DNA of 64,000 nt. It comes from Nocardia macrotermitis (lineage in GTDB: Bacteria; Actinomycetota; Actinomycetes; Mycobacteriales; Mycobacteriaceae). Shown here piece after piece: positions 8,683 to 17,422 of this stretch (positions are counted from its first letter, which is position 1; every line of letters begins with the position of its first letter). The DNA lies in assembly GCF_009604405.1 (NCBI RefSeq), contig NZ_WEGK01000001.1, positions 558,001-622,000 on the forward strand, read 5' to 3'. The notes below the pieces were generated by a model. It was given only the letters and a program-made list of their open reading frames with translations. It ran no database searches and had not been told where the DNA came from. A program made the translations under genes and the position numbers.

Positions 8683-9076
8683 CCTTATACATCCGAATCC
8701 CCTGTTAGAGACCCTGATTCATTACGCGCAGCAGCATAGCCCGGCGGGCAGATCAACGCCACTCGACGAGATCCGACTCGGTCGAGTTACGTTCCAGCGA
8801 GGCCCGCCGGATGAAAGATTCATCTTGAAATTTGAACCATAAGTACCCCGCCGCTGCGTCCGGAAAACCTCGGACATCCGAACATCCGCATGCGTTGTCC
8901 GATATCCTGCGGCACGCCGATCACGCTGCAATCACGCGCCGATCACGGTGTGGCACACCGCAGCTCGGCCCCCGGCCGACCACCGGAACGACGACAGCGG
9001 ACAGCCCGGTGCAGGGCTGCCCGCCGTCGCAAGTTATCGGCGCATCACCGCGGCGGCGCGCCGTCGCGCATCGCCG
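8683..9076. other. Intergenic region upstream of the conservon
   Basis: About 390 bp between the conservon's first gene and the end of xylA. On the minus strand TATAAG (8684-8689) resembles a -10 element. A 7-bp inverted repeat, TCGGACA (8870-8876) and TGTCCGA (8896-8902), is visible but has no obvious owner. I see no convincing gene. Confidence 0.4.
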
Positions 9077-10243
9077 TCAGCGAGCGCCCAGCAGATGCTC
9101 GAGGGCCAGCTGATCGAGCCGCTCGAAGGCCATTCCGCGGCGTCCGGCGGCGTCGGCGTCGAACTCCTCGAAGCTCGCGCGGTCCGCCAGCAGCCCGGTC
9201 AGACCGTCGGCGGCGGTGGGCACCGCCAACTCCTCCACCCGCGAATCCCGCAGCGCGGCTTGCACATCCGGATCGGCGCGGAACGCCTTGGCCCGGTCGG
9301 CCAGGATGAGGTAGTTGCGCATACATCCGGTCGCCGCGGCCCACACCCCGTCGAAATCCTCGGTGCGCGCGGGCTTGAAATCGAAATGCCGCGGGCCCTG
9401 ATAGTCACTGCGCTCGAGCAGGTCCACCAGCCAGAATGCCTGTCGCACATCGCCCGCGCCGAAACGCAGGTCCTGGTCGTATTTCGGGCCGGTCTGACCG
9501 TTCAGATCGATATGGAAGAGTTTGCCGTGCCACAGCGCCTGCGCGATGCCGTGCGGGAAATTCAATCCGGCCATCTGCTCATGTCCCACTTCGGGATTCA
9601 GGCCGAACAGTTCCGGAAATTCCAGTTCGCCGATGAAGGCGAGGGCGTGACCGATCGTGGGCAGCAGGATGTCCCCGCGCGGCTCGTTCGGCTTGGGCTC
9701 GATGGCGAAGCGCAGGTCGTATCCCTGCTCGCGGACGTGGGTGGCGAGCAGGTCGAACGCCTCCTTCAACCGGTCCAGCGCCAGCCGAACATCCTTGGCC
9801 CCACCGGATTCCGCGCCGTCGCGGCCGCCCCAGGCGACGTAGGTGGTGGCGCCGAGTTCGGCGGCGAGGTCGATATTGCGCAGGGTCTTGCGCACCGCGT
9901 AGCGCCGCACGTCACGATCGTTGGCGGTGAACGCGCCGTCCTTGAACACCGGATGGGTGAACAGGTTCGTGGTGGCCATCGGCACGGCCAGCCCGAACTT
10001 GTCCAGCGCCGCCCGGAAGCGCGTGATCGTCTGCGCGCGTTCGGATTCCGACGCCTCGAACGGGATCACGTCGTTGTCGTGGAAGGTGATGCCGTACGCG
10101 CCCAGCTCGGCCAGGCGCTCGATCGACTCCACCGGATCCAGGGCCGGGCGGGTCGCGTCGCCGAACGGATCGCGCCCCTGCCAGCCGACGGTCCACAGGC
10201 CGAAGGTGAAGCGGTCGGCGGGGGTGGGAGTGAACCTGCTCAT
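9077..10243 (-). CDS. xylA: Xylose isomerase
   Basis: 388 residues, the same length as the class I xylose isomerases of Streptomyces. It interconverts D-xylose and D-xylulose using two divalent metals in a TIM barrel. Visible signatures: FHDND with the catalytic His at about 55; WGGRDG; the metal/lysine loop [17 protein letters not shown]; and HFDFKP. It is transcribed divergently from xylB with a palindromic operator between them, so the pair converts xylose to xylulose 5-phosphate for the pentose phosphate pathway. A xylose transporter is not seen nearby. Confidence 0.97.
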   Translation of the reverse strand: MSRFTPTPADRFTFGLWTVGWQGRDPFGDATRPALDPVESIERLAELGAYGITFHDNDVIPFEASESERAQTITRFRAALDKFGLAVPMATTNLFTHPVFKDGAFTANDRDVRRYAVRKTLRNIDLAAELGATTYVAWGGRDGAESGGAKDVRLALDRLKEAFDLLATHVREQGYDLRFAIEPKPNEPRGDILLPTIGHALAFIGELEFPELFGLNPEVGHEQMAGLNFPHGIAQALWHGKLFHIDLNGQTGPKYDQDLRFGAGDVRQAFWLVDLLERSDYQGPRHFDFKPARTEDFDGVWAAATGCMRNYLILADRAKAFRADPDVQAALRDSRVEELAVPTAADGLTGLLADRASFEEFDADAAGRRGMAFERLDQLALEHLLGAR

Positions 10244-10279
10244 GGGCGGCTCCGAACTCTGCGCGGGATCGTCGATCCC

Positions 10280-10304
10280 TATTTGTTAAGTCGAAAAACA
10301 AATA
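10280..10304. promoter_or_regulatory. Candidate XylR (ROK) operator between xylA and xylB
   Basis: Perfect inverted repeat with 8-bp arms, TATTTGTT (10280-10287) and AACAAATA (10297-10304), separated by 9 bp. It is strikingly AT-rich for this genome, 37 bp upstream of xylA and 59 bp upstream of xylB. Xylose operators bound by ROK-family XylR in other bacteria share the TTTGTT...AACAAA core. Confidence 0.75.
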
Positions 10305-10362
10305 TAGTGGGCGGTGACCCGGATGGGAAGACCGTCCGCACGACCACGGCAGGAGCGTGATC

Positions 10363-11817
10363 ATGGCTGTTCAACGCGTCGTCATCGGCGTCGACAGCTC
10401 GACCCAGGCCACCAAGGCGCTGGCGGTCGACGTCGACTCGGGCGAGGTGCTCGGCCAGGGGCGCGCGGCGCACACGGTCAGCACCGGCGAGGGCCGCGAG
10501 AGCGATCCGCGGCAGTGGTGGTCGGCACTGGGTGCGGCAGTGGCGGCGACCGGGTATTCCGCACGGGCCGAGGCGATTTCGATCGGCGGGCAGCAGCACG
10601 GGCTGGTGACGCTGGACGCCGCGGGTGCGCCGGTTCGTCCCGCGCTGCTGTGGAACGACGTGCGCTCCGCACCGCAGGCCGAGGCGCTGGTCGATCGATT
10701 CGGGGCGCTCTGGTGGGCCGAGCGCACGGGCTCGGTGCCCAATGCCTCGTTCACCGCCGCCAAGTGGGCGTGGTTGCGGGAGAACGAACCCGGTAATGCC
10801 GAACGTGTTGCGGCCGTGCGTCTTCCGCACGATTATCTGACCGAGCGGCTGAGCGGTGTCGGGGCGACCGATCGGGGTGATGTCTCCGGGACGGCGTGGT
10901 GGGGGCCGTCGGGGTACGACGGGGAAGTGCTCGCGGCGATCGGACTGGATGCCGCTACACTTCCGACTGTCGCGCCGCCGAATCGTGAGGTCGGGCTTTC
11001 TCGTTCCGATAGTCCTGTGCCACAGGGGATTCCGGTAGCGGTGGGCACGGGTGACAATATGGCCGCAGCGTTGGGGCTCGGCCTCGAGCCGGGCACTCCG
11101 GTGCTGAGTCTGGGGACTTCCGGCACCGTGTATGCCCGCACCCTGACCCGCCCGAACGATCCCACCGGCGTGGTCGCCGGGTTCGCCGATGCCGGAGGCG
11201 ATTGGCTGCCGCTGGCCTGCACACTCAACTGCACCCAGGCCATCGACCGCGTCGCGACGCTGCTGAGCCTGGACCGGGAACAGGTCGAACCAGGCGGCAG
11301 CGCTGTCGTGCTGCCCTATCTCGACGGCGAGCGCACTCCCCGCCTCCCCGCAGCCAGCGGCCTCATCCACGGCCTGCGCCACGACACCACGCCCGGCCAG
11401 ATTTTGCAGGCCGCCTACGATGGCGCGGTGTATTCCCTGCTCGCGGCCCTCGAGTCGGTCCTGACGCCCGGGGCCTCATCCGATCCCGAGACGCAGCCGG
11501 ACCAGGACGTCCCGCTACTGCTGATCGGCGGCGGCGCACGCGGAGCCGCCTGGCAGCACACAGTTCTGCGCCTGTCCGGACGCGCGGTCCGCATCCCGCC
11601 CGCCGGTGAACTGGTCGCCCTCGGCGCAGCCGCCCAAGCCGCGGGCCTGCTGACCGGCGAAGACCCCTACGCGGTCGCTCGTCGCTGGGGCACCGCCGAA
11701 GGTCCACTGCTGGAACCGATTCCGCGTGATGCCGACGCCGCCGAACGCATCGCAGCGACACTCCGCTCCGCGGACTCACTGTTCGGTGTCCCCGCGACGC
11801 TATCGAGTATCGAATGA
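10363..11817 (+). CDS. xylB: Xylulokinase
   Basis: 484-residue FGGY-family carbohydrate kinase that phosphorylates D-xylulose with ATP. Evidence: N-terminal phosphate loop GVDSSTQATKALAVD, the sugar-binding stretch GGQQHGLV and LLWNDVRS, then GTGDNMAAALGLGL and LSLGTSGTVYA at the domain junction, and the C-terminal GGGARG. The ATG at 10363 is chosen because AGGAG lies 7 bases upstream; a GTG at 10357 is too close to that site. Its stop overlaps the ATG of the ROK regulator (ATGA), so enzyme and regulator are co-translated. Confidence 0.96.
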   Translation: MAVQRVVIGVDSSTQATKALAVDVDSGEVLGQGRAAHTVSTGEGRESDPRQWWSALGAAVAATGYSARAEAISIGGQQHGLVTLDAAGAPVRPALLWNDVRSAPQAEALVDRFGALWWAERTGSVPNASFTAAKWAWLRENEPGNAERVAAVRLPHDYLTERLSGVGATDRGDVSGTAWWGPSGYDGEVLAAIGLDAATLPTVAPPNREVGLSRSDSPVPQGIPVAVGTGDNMAAALGLGLEPGTPVLSLGTSGTVYARTLTRPNDPTGVVAGFADAGGDWLPLACTLNCTQAIDRVATLLSLDREQVEPGGSAVVLPYLDGERTPRLPAASGLIHGLRHDTTPGQILQAAYDGAVYSLLAALESVLTPGASSDPETQPDQDVPLLLIGGGARGAAWQHTVLRLSGRAVRIPPAGELVALGAAAQAAGLLTGEDPYAVARRWGTAEGPLLEPIPRDADAAERIAATLRSADSLFGVPATLSSIE

Positions 11818-13028
11818 CCGAGACACCTCGAAGTCCGGTGCAGCACAACGGCATCCGCCATGTCGACACCCGAACCGCCTCACAGACCGGGATGCGCAGA
11901 CAGAATCTGGCCGTCGTCCTGGGCACCGTGGCCGCGCACGCCGAACTGTCCCGCGCCGACGTGGCCGGACATACCGGACTCACCCGCGCGGCGGTATCGA
12001 GCCTGGTCGACGAGCTGATCGCCGCCGAACTCGTCCGCGAGGGCCCCATGACGTCCTCGGGACGTGCCGGACGTCCCGGGCGCACGCTGGCGCTCAACGA
12101 CAGTGGGCCCGCCGGATTCGGGTTGGAGATCGGTGTCGGTCATCTCGGCGCGTGCGTGGTCGATCTGCGCGGCGAGGTGCGGGTGTGGCGGCGCGTCGAA
12201 CGAGCCAACGCGCACCGCGATCCCGCGAATGTTCTTGCCGCACTGGCGGATCTGGCCGCAGCGGCACGATCCGAGGCCGAATTGCTCGGGCTGCGGCCAC
12301 AATCGCCGATGCTGTCGGTCCCCGGCCTACCCGGACCCGGAATGCTCACGCACGCACCGAATCTCGGCTGGCACGACGTCCCGATCGCGACGCTCTGGCC
12401 GGGCCCGGACACGCCGACGCTGGAGAACGAGGCCAACCTCGGCGCACTCGCCGAACTGTGGGCGGCCCACGCGCCCACCAACTTCCTGCACGTCTCCGCC
12501 GAGGCCGGGATCGGCGCTGCCCTGATCATCGACGGACGCCTCTACCGCGGATCACGCGGTTACGCCGGGGAACTCGGCCACATGCCGGTCCACCCGAACG
12601 GCCCGCGCTGCACCTGCGGCAGTCGCGGCTGTCTCGAGCTGTACGCGAATCAGGAGGCGGTGCTGCATGCCGCCGGACTGCCCGAGCCGACCGCCACCGA
12701 CCCGGTCACCGCCCTCACCGACCACATCCGCGCCGAACATCCGGGTGCCCTGGACGCGATCGAACGCGCCGGAGACGCCCTCGGCATCGCCCTGGCCGGT
12801 GCGATCGGCCTGTTCGACCCCGCCGCGGTGATCCTCGGCGGAGCCTACGCCGAACTCGGCCCCTGGCTACTCCCCCGAATCCGCAGCCAACTCGAAACCC
12901 GTTTGACCGTAAGACCTTTCGACCCGGAAACAGTCACCGCCTCACCCCTGGGCCGCCGCGGCCCGATTCTCGGCGCGGCCCTGCACACGATTCAGCGGAT
13001 CCTGCGAAACCCGGCCTCGCTCGGGTGA
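11814..13028 (+). CDS. xylR: ROK-family transcriptional regulator, probable xylose repressor
   Basis: 404 residues: an N-terminal winged helix-turn-helix (about 22-80, including LSRADVAGHTGLTRAAVSSLVDEL), then a ROK sugar-kinase-like domain. The ROK zinc motif is present as CTCGSRGCLE. Placement directly after xylB with a 4-bp overlap, and the AT-rich palindrome in the xylA-xylB gap, indicate that it represses the divergent xyl genes and is released by xylose. The gene name is inferred from context. Confidence 0.9.
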   Translation: MTETPRSPVQHNGIRHVDTRTASQTGMRRQNLAVVLGTVAAHAELSRADVAGHTGLTRAAVSSLVDELIAAELVREGPMTSSGRAGRPGRTLALNDSGPAGFGLEIGVGHLGACVVDLRGEVRVWRRVERANAHRDPANVLAALADLAAAARSEAELLGLRPQSPMLSVPGLPGPGMLTHAPNLGWHDVPIATLWPGPDTPTLENEANLGALAELWAAHAPTNFLHVSAEAGIGAALIIDGRLYRGSRGYAGELGHMPVHPNGPRCTCGSRGCLELYANQEAVLHAAGLPEPTATDPVTALTDHIRAEHPGALDAIERAGDALGIALAGAIGLFDPAAVILGGAYAELGPWLLPRIRSQLETRLTVRPFDPETVTASPLGRRGPILGAALHTIQRILRNPASLG

Positions 13029-13038
13029 TTCCGGCATT

Positions 13039-13692
13039 TCATTCCGGCAGTGTCGCCGGGGCCGGACCGAAGGTGCGGTGCGCATTGGCCACCACGGCCC
13101 TGCCGAACGTCAGATTGCCCGCGGCTCCGATCGCCGCGCCGATTCCGATCGGCAGCGCCTTGCCGAACACGAGCACGCCGCGTCTGATGAGGAACTGCAC
13201 GACGAACTTCTTCGCCATGGCATTGTCGATATTCCGCACGACCGGGAGTTTGTCCGCCACCACGGCGGCCCAGTCCCGCGCCGACTGGCTCGTATTCTTG
13301 CCGAGCAGCTCGGTACCGCTCTCGCCGAGCACGACGCCGACGATCAGGGCGCGCTGCTGGTTCGGCGACATCGACTCCATCCCGTGCAGCGCGCCCATCG
13401 AGGCGGCGTAGAGCGCGGAGGCTTCCAGGAAGAACACCGATTCGATGCCGCTGGTCGCCAATCCGATCAGCGTGCCCACCCCGGGAACCGCGGCCGACAG
13501 GCCCGCGAGCGTGCCGCTGGCGGTGACGACGATCAGATAACCCGACTCGAGCCGCTTCTCGATATCCTCGACCGCACGTTCCGGATGCCGCTGCCGCAAC
13601 CGGTCGACATATTTCGCCGCCAAAGGCGCCTGCACCCCGGTCCCGCCGCGCAGCAGCAACTCGACAGACTTCTGTATCGCGCGTTCGAACAT
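13039..13692 (-). CDS. EcsC-family protein
   Basis: 217 residues resembling the EcsC protein family, whose molecular role is poorly defined. Glycine-rich hydrophobic stretches (SGTLAGLSAAVPGVGTLIGLATSGIE and, near the C-terminus, ALPIGIGAAIGAAGNLTFGRAVV) suggest membrane association. The ATG at 13692 (MFERAIQKSV) is preceded by AAAGGAA; longer frames run into upstream DNA without family similarity. It converges on the xylR-type gene with only 10 bp between stops. Confidence 0.8.
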   Translation of the reverse strand: MFERAIQKSVELLLRGGTGVQAPLAAKYVDRLRQRHPERAVEDIEKRLESGYLIVVTASGTLAGLSAAVPGVGTLIGLATSGIESVFFLEASALYAASMGALHGMESMSPNQQRALIVGVVLGESGTELLGKNTSQSARDWAAVVADKLPVVRNIDNAMAKKFVVQFLIRRGVLVFGKALPIGIGAAIGAAGNLTFGRAVVANAHRTFGPAPATLPE

Positions 13693-14040
13693 GACGGCGT
13701 TCCTTTCCCTGGCCCCACGCGCTCGTCTCGGTGTCGCTCGATCCCGCCGAGCATATCGGAGTGTGGGCATGCGAGAGGTTCCACACCTCGGCGGGCGGGG
13801 TCCCGCGCAGCGGTGGGAACACCGCCTGTTACGAGATGTATTGCAGCGCAGTCCAATCTGCTCGATCCAGGCAGCATTCTCCGCTCCGGGACCCTTCCGC
13901 GAGTCCCGGCAACGCAGCCTGTACCGCCCGTGTACCCGGTATGGTCCGCTGCTCGACGGCGCGCCCACCCGTCACGAATCGGCCGAACCCGGCATGCTGT
14001 CATCCGAAACGGGCGAATTCTGCGAGAAAGGCACACCTGC
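13693..14040. other. Intergenic region between divergent EcsC and DUF1304 genes
   Basis: 348 bp that must hold the promoters of both flanking genes. I see no strong palindrome, hairpin or small gene. Open frames here are extensions or shadows. Confidence 0.35.
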
Positions 14041-14403
14041 ATGCACATCGTGGCCGATATTCTGGTCGGACTCCTGGCGGTCCTGCACATCTACATCGTG
14101 ATCATGGAGATGTTCCTGTGGACCACCCCGCGCGTGCGCGCCTCCTTCGGCAGTACCGCCGAATTCGCCGAGCAGACCAAGGTACTGGCCGCGAATCAAG
14201 GCCTGTACAACGGTTTCCTCGCCGCGGGCCTGATCTGGAGCCTGATCGCGAGCGACCCGGTCGGGCATGACGCGGGCATCTTCTTCACCGCCTGCGTCGT
14301 CGTCGCCGGGCTGTACGGCGGGTTCACCGCGGGCCGCCGCATCCTCCTGGTCCAGGCGTTGCCGGGCGCGATCTCGCTGATCGCGGTGCTGCTGGCCGGA
14401 TAG
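14041..14403 (+). CDS. DUF1304 membrane protein
   Basis: 120 residues forming about four membrane helices: residues 2-26, then after the loop WTTPRVRASFGS a helix with NQGLYNGFLAAGLIWSL, and two more to the C-terminus. The NQGLYNGFLAAG motif is characteristic of DUF1304. It is an integral plasma-membrane protein of unknown function. It begins at an ATG and ends just before a 230-bp gap without a gene. Confidence 0.88.
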   Translation: MHIVADILVGLLAVLHIYIVIMEMFLWTTPRVRASFGSTAEFAEQTKVLAANQGLYNGFLAAGLIWSLIASDPVGHDAGIFFTACVVVAGLYGGFTAGRRILLVQALPGAISLIAVLLAG

Positions 14404-14633
14404 CGCCGCGACGGTACCGAACAGCGAACTGCCCCAGTTCGAAGGTGAAGACGCGCGGCGGCCGTCCTCTTCCATGACGAAAACGCCCGTACCAACTTTC
14501 AAACCGGGCCAGCACCGCTTCGTCCATCGTGTGCCACACGGAGCCGCGAGCGAATTTCATTCGGGTGCAACAGTATTCACATCGATGCCGCCGCGCGCCG
14601 GTATGCTGCGACCGACCGCGTCGGCTCCGGCGA

Positions 14634-15395
14634 TCAGCCGAAGTTGGACCCTGCGGTCATACCGCCGTCGGCGACGAATTCCGAGCCGTTGCAGTAGCTG
14701 GACTCCGCGGATGCGAGGAAGACGACCAGGCTGGTCACTTCTTCGGGAAGCCCAAGGCGCGCAAGCGGATTCGATGAGCGATCCACGGCGGGGGCGGCAC
14801 CGGGTTCGGCGGCCGGGGCTCCGATCATCGGGGTCATGATGCCGCCGGGATGTACCGAGTTGACGCGGACGCCGTGCGGGGCCAGTTCCAGCGCAGCGGA
14901 TTTGGTGAGTCCGCGCAGGCCGAACTTCGACGCGGTGTAGGCGTGCATCCCCGCCACGCCCTGCATTCCGGCGGCGGAGGAAATATTGATCACCGAGGAC
15001 GGGTGGGAGTCGACCAGTGCGTCCCGGGCCGCGCTCAAGCCGAGGAACGGGCCGGTGAGGTTCACCGAAAGTACACGGTCCCACTGCTTTTCGGTGTAGC
15101 TGCCCAGCGGGCCGCCGTCCAGCAGACCGGCGTTGTTGACCAGGACGTTGAGCCCGCCGAACTGTTCGACCGCGGTCCGTACCGCCGCCGCCCAATCCTC
15201 GGCGCGAGTCACATCCAGATGTACGAAGACCGCCTGCTCGCCGAGTTCGGCCGACAACCGCTCACCGGCATCGTCGGCGATATCGCCCAGCACCACGGCC
15301 GCACCCTCCGCGACGAAGGCGCGCGCGTGCGATGCTCCCATACCGCCTGCCGCACCGGTGATCAGTGCGATACGTCCGGTCAATCGTCCTGCCAC
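14634..15395 (-). CDS. SDR-family NAD(P)-dependent oxidoreductase
   Basis: 253-residue classical short-chain dehydrogenase. The Rossmann loop is TGAAGGMGASHA near residue 14; NNAG occurs at about 90; the catalytic Ser is in INISSAAG, and Tyr and Lys are in YTASK. An Asp after beta-2 (LGDIADD) suggests NAD over NADP. The overall pattern resembles hydroxysteroid and 3-oxoacyl reductases. It lies 46 bp downstream of the Old Yellow Enzyme gene on the same strand and probably acts in the same pathway under the TetR regulator upstream. The substrate is unknown. Confidence 0.9.
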   Translation of the reverse strand: MAGRLTGRIALITGAAGGMGASHARAFVAEGAAVVLGDIADDAGERLSAELGEQAVFVHLDVTRAEDWAAAVRTAVEQFGGLNVLVNNAGLLDGGPLGSYTEKQWDRVLSVNLTGPFLGLSAARDALVDSHPSSVINISSAAGMQGVAGMHAYTASKFGLRGLTKSAALELAPHGVRVNSVHPGGIMTPMIGAPAAEPGAAPAVDRSSNPLARLGLPEEVTSLVVFLASAESSYCNGSEFVADGGMTAGSNFG

Positions 15396-15441
15396 AGTGG
15401 AGAACTCCTCGTTTCGTTCGGTTGGTTGGGTCCGCGTCGGA

Positions 15442-16623
15442 TCAGTTGACGGACGCGGGGTGTTCCAGGCGCAGTACGCAGCGCGTGGTGCTGTAGATCG
15501 TCGGCATACATTCGTTGCAGTGGGTGCACGCCGATCGGGTCGCGGGATCGGATTGGATGCGGCGCAACAGATCCGGCTCCCGCAGCAGCGCCCGGCCCAT
15601 GGCCACGAATTCGAAACCCTCGGCCCGCGCGAGCCGCATGGTCTCCAGATTCGTGATGCCGCCCAACAGGATCAGCGGCATGGTCAGCTCGCGGCGGAAC
15701 TGCCGGGCCATGTCCAGCAGATACGCGTCGTGGTAGGGGTATTCGCGCAGGAACTTCTTGCCCACCACCCGAAAACCCCAACGTGTCGGCACCGGAAGGG
15801 TTTTCGCGAACGCGGTGCGCGGCGCGTCGCCGTGGAACAGCAGCATCGGGTTGAGCAGTGAACTGCCTGCGGTCAGCTCCAGCGCGTCCAGGCAGCCGTC
15901 CTCCTCGAGCCAGGCAGCCACCCGCAGGGATCCGGCCAGGTCGAGGCCGCCGCGCGCACCGTCCACCATGTTCAGCTTGGCCGTGATCGCGAGCCGCCCG
16001 CCCACCGCGTCCCGCACGGCGCGGGCGATCTCGCGGGCCATCCGGGCGCGGTTCTCCGCGGACCCGCCGTACCGGTCGGTGCGCCGGTTCAGCAGCGGGC
16101 TCAGGAACGCGCTCGCCAGATAGTTGTGCCCGAAGTGGATCTCCACCGCGTCGAATCCGGCCTGCTCGGCGTAGCGGGCCGCATCGGCATGTGCCGCAAC
16201 GAGTTCGGCGATCTCCGATCCGTCGGGCACCTTCATCATCCGCATACCCAGCGGGCTGAACATACGACTGGGAGACAGGGCCGGGAACCGGTTGGACGCG
16301 GCGTTCGCGACCGGTCCGGCATGGCCGAGCTGGGCGCTGACGGCCGCGCCCTCGGCGTGCACCGCATCGGTGAGCCTGCGTAATCCGGGCAGCGCGTCCG
16401 GACGCATCCAGATCTGATGCCGGTCGGTGCGGCCGCCCGGCGCGACGGCGCAGTAGGCGACGGTCGTCATACCCACACCGCCGGAGGCGATTTCGCGATG
16501 GAAGCCGATCAGCTCGTCGGTCACCAGGGCGTCGGGGGTGCGTCCTTCGAAGGTCGCGGACTTGATCACCCTGTTACGCAACGTGATCGGGCCCAGTTGC
16601 GCGGGTGCGAATATGTCGTTCAT
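15442..16623 (-). CDS. NADH:flavin oxidoreductase, Old Yellow Enzyme family with C-terminal Cys motif
   Basis: 393-residue FMN TIM-barrel enzyme that reduces activated C=C bonds. Visible: the N-terminal LGPITLRNRVIKSATFEG; HFGHNYLASAFLSPLLNRRTDRYGGS, typical of the family; and FVAMGRALLREPDL near the FMN-phosphate site. The C-terminal CTHCNEC resembles the Fe-S ligands of the larger 2,4-dienoyl-CoA reductases, but the usual fourth cysteine and the FAD/NADH half are missing. The ATG at 16623 is chosen because it gives the family N-terminus and overlaps the TetR stop by 4 bp; the longer frame is a shadow of the TetR gene. TetR, OYE and SDR form one operon. Confidence 0.9.
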   Translation of the reverse strand: MNDIFAPAQLGPITLRNRVIKSATFEGRTPDALVTDELIGFHREIASGGVGMTTVAYCAVAPGGRTDRHQIWMRPDALPGLRRLTDAVHAEGAAVSAQLGHAGPVANAASNRFPALSPSRMFSPLGMRMMKVPDGSEIAELVAAHADAARYAEQAGFDAVEIHFGHNYLASAFLSPLLNRRTDRYGGSAENRARMAREIARAVRDAVGGRLAITAKLNMVDGARGGLDLAGSLRVAAWLEEDGCLDALELTAGSSLLNPMLLFHGDAPRTAFAKTLPVPTRWGFRVVGKKFLREYPYHDAYLLDMARQFRRELTMPLILLGGITNLETMRLARAEGFEFVAMGRALLREPDLLRRIQSDPATRSACTHCNECMPTIYSTTRCVLRLEHPASVN

Positions 16624-17204
16624 CGGTTTTCTCCTGTGGGAGCGGTCAATCCGGCCACCACGAAATCGCGCAGCGTCGCCACCGCGCCCGTGGACAGGTC
16701 CGAACCCGGCGCTTCGAGGTTGCCGAAGCGCATGATGATCAGGTCGAAGGCGAGCATCCAGCGGCGGCGGCTCTCGCGTTCGCCGAGGCCGGGCAGCATC
16801 CCGTCCCAGGTGTCCAGGCGGAACCAGGGCCGGCTGAAGCCCATCGGCCGGCGGCCGAGCACGAATTGCGCCATCAACCGCAGGTGCAACCGCCCGACGG
16901 GGTCCGCGGCCAGGTCCACGAACGGCTCGATCACCGCGTCGACGACCTCCGCCACGCCCGCCTGCCGCGCGACCAACTCGGTGAGCCGGGTGTCCCACAG
17001 CGCACCGAGCCGGTCCTCGATCAGCGCCGCGACGAGCGCCTCCTTGGAGCCGAAATGGTAGTGCACCGCAGCGGAATTCGCGCCCGCCGCCGCGCAGATC
17101 CCCCGCACCGACACCTCGTCGTACCGCCCGGTCAGCAGTAGTTGTTCCGCGGCGGCGAGTAGCCGCTCACGGGTACCCGCCGAGTTCTGCACCTGCTCAG
17201 CCAT
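16620..17204 (-). CDS. TetR-family regulator
   Basis: 194 residues with an N-terminal TetR helix-turn-helix (TRERLLAAAEQLLL through HYHFGSKEALVAAL) and a variable ligand-binding domain. The ATG at 17204 fits the family N-terminus. It is the first gene of the TetR-OYE-SDR operon and divergent from an HsaD-like hydrolase. A 21-bp near-perfect palindrome lies 29 bp upstream of its start, which suggests autorepression and control of the divergent gene. Confidence 0.92.
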   Translation of the reverse strand: MAEQVQNSAGTRERLLAAAEQLLLTGRYDEVSVRGICAAAGANSAAVHYHFGSKEALVAALIEDRLGALWDTRLTELVARQAGVAEVVDAVIEPFVDLAADPVGRLHLRLMAQFVLGRRPMGFSRPWFRLDTWDGMLPGLGERESRRRWMLAFDLIIMRFGNLEAPGSDLSTGAVATLRDFVVAGLTAPTGENR

Positions 17205-17232
17205 GCACCGAGTGAAGCATAGTTCAAACGAT

Positions 17233-17253
17233 GATTCAATCACTGATTGACTC
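17233..17253. promoter_or_regulatory. Candidate TetR operator
   Basis: GATTCAATCA-C-TGATTGACTC: 10-bp arms with one mismatch around a central C; the inner 7 bp on each side are perfect. It lies between the divergent TetR gene and the alpha/beta hydrolase and is AT-rich compared with its surroundings, as expected for a TetR-family site. Confidence 0.65.
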
Positions 17254-17422
17254 ACCTGCGGGCCGCACGAGTGCCCGGTCCCGAAACGCGCGACGCCGAT
17301 CTCGCCGCCGAGTCCTGACGCGAGGGTCTCGGTAAGCGGTACGGCGGCTATCGCCGCACACCGTCCATGCCCTAACGTCCGCAGGGATCGCACTCGACCG
17401 GAGAAAGGGCGGACCCACCGCG

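Noticed and set aside
14324..14560. 78-codon minus-strand frame after the DUF1304 gene
   Set aside because: Overlaps the DUF1304 3' end by 80 bp, has an Arg/Pro-rich tail and no family; the first 40 residues look protein-like but support is too weak.
15442..16998. Long OYE frame starting at 16998
   Set aside because: The extra N-terminus is a shadow of the TetR gene; the real start is 16623.
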